A stretch of DNA of 5,781 nt from Deltaproteobacteria bacterium. GTDB lineage: Bacteria; Desulfobacterota; Desulfuromonadia; Geobacterales; Geobacteraceae. The position numbers and the translations under genes were made by a program. The notes under the pieces were generated by a model. The model saw only the letters and a program-made list of their open reading frames with translations, did no database searches and was not told the origin of the DNA. The stretch lies in NCBI GenBank assembly GCA_021810985.1, contig JAJZQA010000176.1, positions 1 through 5,781 on the forward strand, given 5' to 3'. Position 1 is the first letter of the stretch. Every line of letters begins with the position of its first letter. Shown piece by piece: positions 4,531 through 5,781 of the stretch.

Positions 4531-5781
4531 TTATTCAAAAACCGTGACATTATACCCGAATAATCCTTCCGCTTCCAGCGACAAATCATCGCTGGGCCGA
4601 ACGGAATAGGCAGAGGGCAAACGTAGTGTCGCACGGCAGGTATCGGGGATGATCACCTGCAAACGGGCAGGGCACTCTCCCGGGTGCCGGCCGATCAGCT
4701 CTTTCAACGCCTGCAGCTGCTCGCTGCTTGACCTGGAAGCATCCAGCACGAAGCTGACCCGGCGGGAATGGGTTTCTTTCAGAATGCCGAGGAGCGAAAT
4801 ATCGGTTGCTCTGATCTTGCAGCTTTCCTCTCCGACCTCGAGAATTCCGGTCACCAGCAAGGGGTCATCCGTCTTCAGAAAGGGGGCGCATTTTCCATAA
4901 ACATCAGGAAAAACCATCAGTTCAACAGAACCCAGTTGGTCCTCAATCAAGGCAAAGGCCATCCGGTCGCCCTTTTTGGTGATTTTTTCCGAAAGGGACG
5001 AGACGATCCCGCAGAGCCGCACTTCCGTCTTGTCGCTCCGCTCCGAGATGGTGGCCGTTGTGGCGGTGGAAAACCTCCGCACATCATCGCCATAGCGGTC
5101 AAGGGGGTGGCCGGTAATATAGAAGCCGAGCGCCTCTTTCTCGAAGGAAAGCAACTCTTTCTCCCGCCATTCGGGTATCTCCGGCAGAGCGCCGACACCG
5201 TTTCCGGGTGAAAAAACCACCTCCGCCTCACCAAACAGGGAGGCCTGGCTGCTGGCTCGTTCCTTCTGGAGCTTCTGCCCGACTTCCATGGCGCCTTCCA
5301 GAGCCGCAACCAGCTGGGCACGCCTGGCTCCGGTGGAATCGAATGCTCCGCACTTGATGAGTGATTCGACAACCCTCCGGTTCACCCGTCGCAGGTCAAC
5401 CCGGCTGCAGAATTCAAACAGGTCCTTGAAAGCCCCCTCGCTCCGTGCTTCGAGAATCGCCTCAACAGCACCGGTCCCGACATTTTTTACCGCACCGAGG
5501 CCGAACCTGATAGAGGTCTCCCGGACCGTAAAGGAAAGTTCGGAAGCATTTATATCGGGCGGCAGCACCTGAATGCCCATCTCGCGGCACTCAGAGATAT
5601 TTTTCGTCACCTTGTCGGAAGAGTCCATGTCCTCGGTAAGGAGGGCGGCCATGAATTCAACGGGATAATGAGCCTTCAGGTAGGCGGTATGATAGGCGAT
5701 CAGCGCATAGGCGGCGGAATGGGATTTGTTGAAGCCGTATTCGGCGAACTTTGCCATCAGGTCGAAGATCGCCTCGGCTTT
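4531..5781 (-). CDS. dnaE: DNA polymerase III alpha subunit (C-terminal 416 residues, cut by the window edge)
   Basis: DnaE is the catalytic subunit of the replicative polymerase. About the last third is visible. It is open to the right edge, so the PHP, palm and thumb domains lie outside. The first residues, KAEAIFDLMAKFAEYGFNKS split over 1-20 and then HSAAYALIAYHTAYLKAHYP, are the highly conserved fingers-domain block. A helix-hairpin-helix segment (LGAVKNVGTGAVEAILEAR, about 95-113) leads to the internal beta-clamp-binding motif QASLF (residues 179-183, plus 5233-5247), close to the consensus QLSLF. GFYITGHPLDRY (about 219-230) precedes the OB-fold domain (about 253-330, EVRLCGIVSSL to RATDISLL). 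The final 80 residues form the C-terminal domain that contacts tau in E. coli. The stop codon is a TAA at 4531. I see no frameshift or missing block, and the product appears to be the DnaE1 type rather than PolC or the error-prone DnaE2/ImuC. The 33-bp gap suggests co-transcription with accA. Confidence 0.96.
   Translation of the reverse strand, partial: KAEAIFDLMAKFAEYGFNKSHSAAYALIAYHTAYLKAHYPVEFMAALLTEDMDSSDKVTKNISECREMGIQVLPPDINASELSFTVRETSIRFGLGAVKNVGTGAVEAILEARSEGAFKDLFEFCSRVDLRRVNRRVVESLIKCGAFDSTGARRAQLVAALEGAMEVGQKLQKERASSQASLFGEAEVVFSPGNGVGALPEIPEWREKELLSFEKEALGFYITGHPLDRYGDDVRRFSTATTATISERSDKTEVRLCGIVSSLSEKITKKGDRMAFALIEDQLGSVELMVFPDVYGKCAPFLKTDDPLLVTGILEVGEESCKIRATDISLLGILKETHSRRVSFVLDASRSSSEQLQALKELIGRHPGECPARLQVIIPDTCRATLRLPSAYSVRPSDDLSLEAEGLFGYNVTVFE

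Noticed and set aside
3646..4563. A 305-codon open frame on the plus strand opposite accA
   Set aside because: It mirrors the conserved accA reading frame almost end to end, has no ribosome binding site or recognisable domain, and is explained by the codon bias of the opposite strand.

Overview
The window looks like ordinary chromosomal core sequence from a Gram-negative bacterium. It carries the 3' part of dnaE, complete accA and rluB genes, a short NfeD/SPFH membrane-protein pair, an exported DUF4124-type protein and one tRNA-Cys. The dnaE-accA-rluB-like order, the DUF4124 protein and the moderate-to-high GC coding style suggest a deltaproteobacterium of the Geobacter/Pelobacter (Desulfuromonadales) type. 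That placement is inference from gene content and style, not from any search.

Layout from left to right. Positions 1-75 hold tRNA-Cys on the minus strand, driven by a near-consensus sigma-70 promoter at 138-166. Positions 265-807 (minus) encode a secreted or envelope DUF4124-like protein with a C-terminal coiled coil. A 318-bp divergent intergenic region (808-1125) follows, with a promoter candidate on each strand and two short inverted repeats that could be operators. Positions 1126-2450 (plus) hold the two-gene unit nfeD-like followed by a stomatin/QmcA-type SPFH gene. A strong bidirectional terminator at 2480-2515 separates this unit from the convergent minus-strand block. That block reads, in transcription order, dnaE (entering from the right edge, stop at 4531), accA (4497-3541) and rluB (3455-2577). 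A terminator-like hairpin lies between accA and rluB, immediately in front of the rluB ribosome binding site.

How the genes work together. DnaE (replicative polymerase) and AccA (fatty-acid synthesis) are 33 bp apart and probably co-transcribed. This would link replication and membrane-lipid supply only by transcription, not by biochemistry. RluB modifies 23S rRNA and may receive partial readthrough. The NfeD and SPFH proteins are expected to form a membrane-microdomain pair. I found no CRISPR array, insertion sequence, phage gene, toxin-antitoxin pair or defence system, and I do not think the window hides a new system. The most interesting parts are regulatory: the inverted repeat over the extended -10 upstream of nfeD, and the tandem hairpins with possible alternative pairing in the rluB leader.
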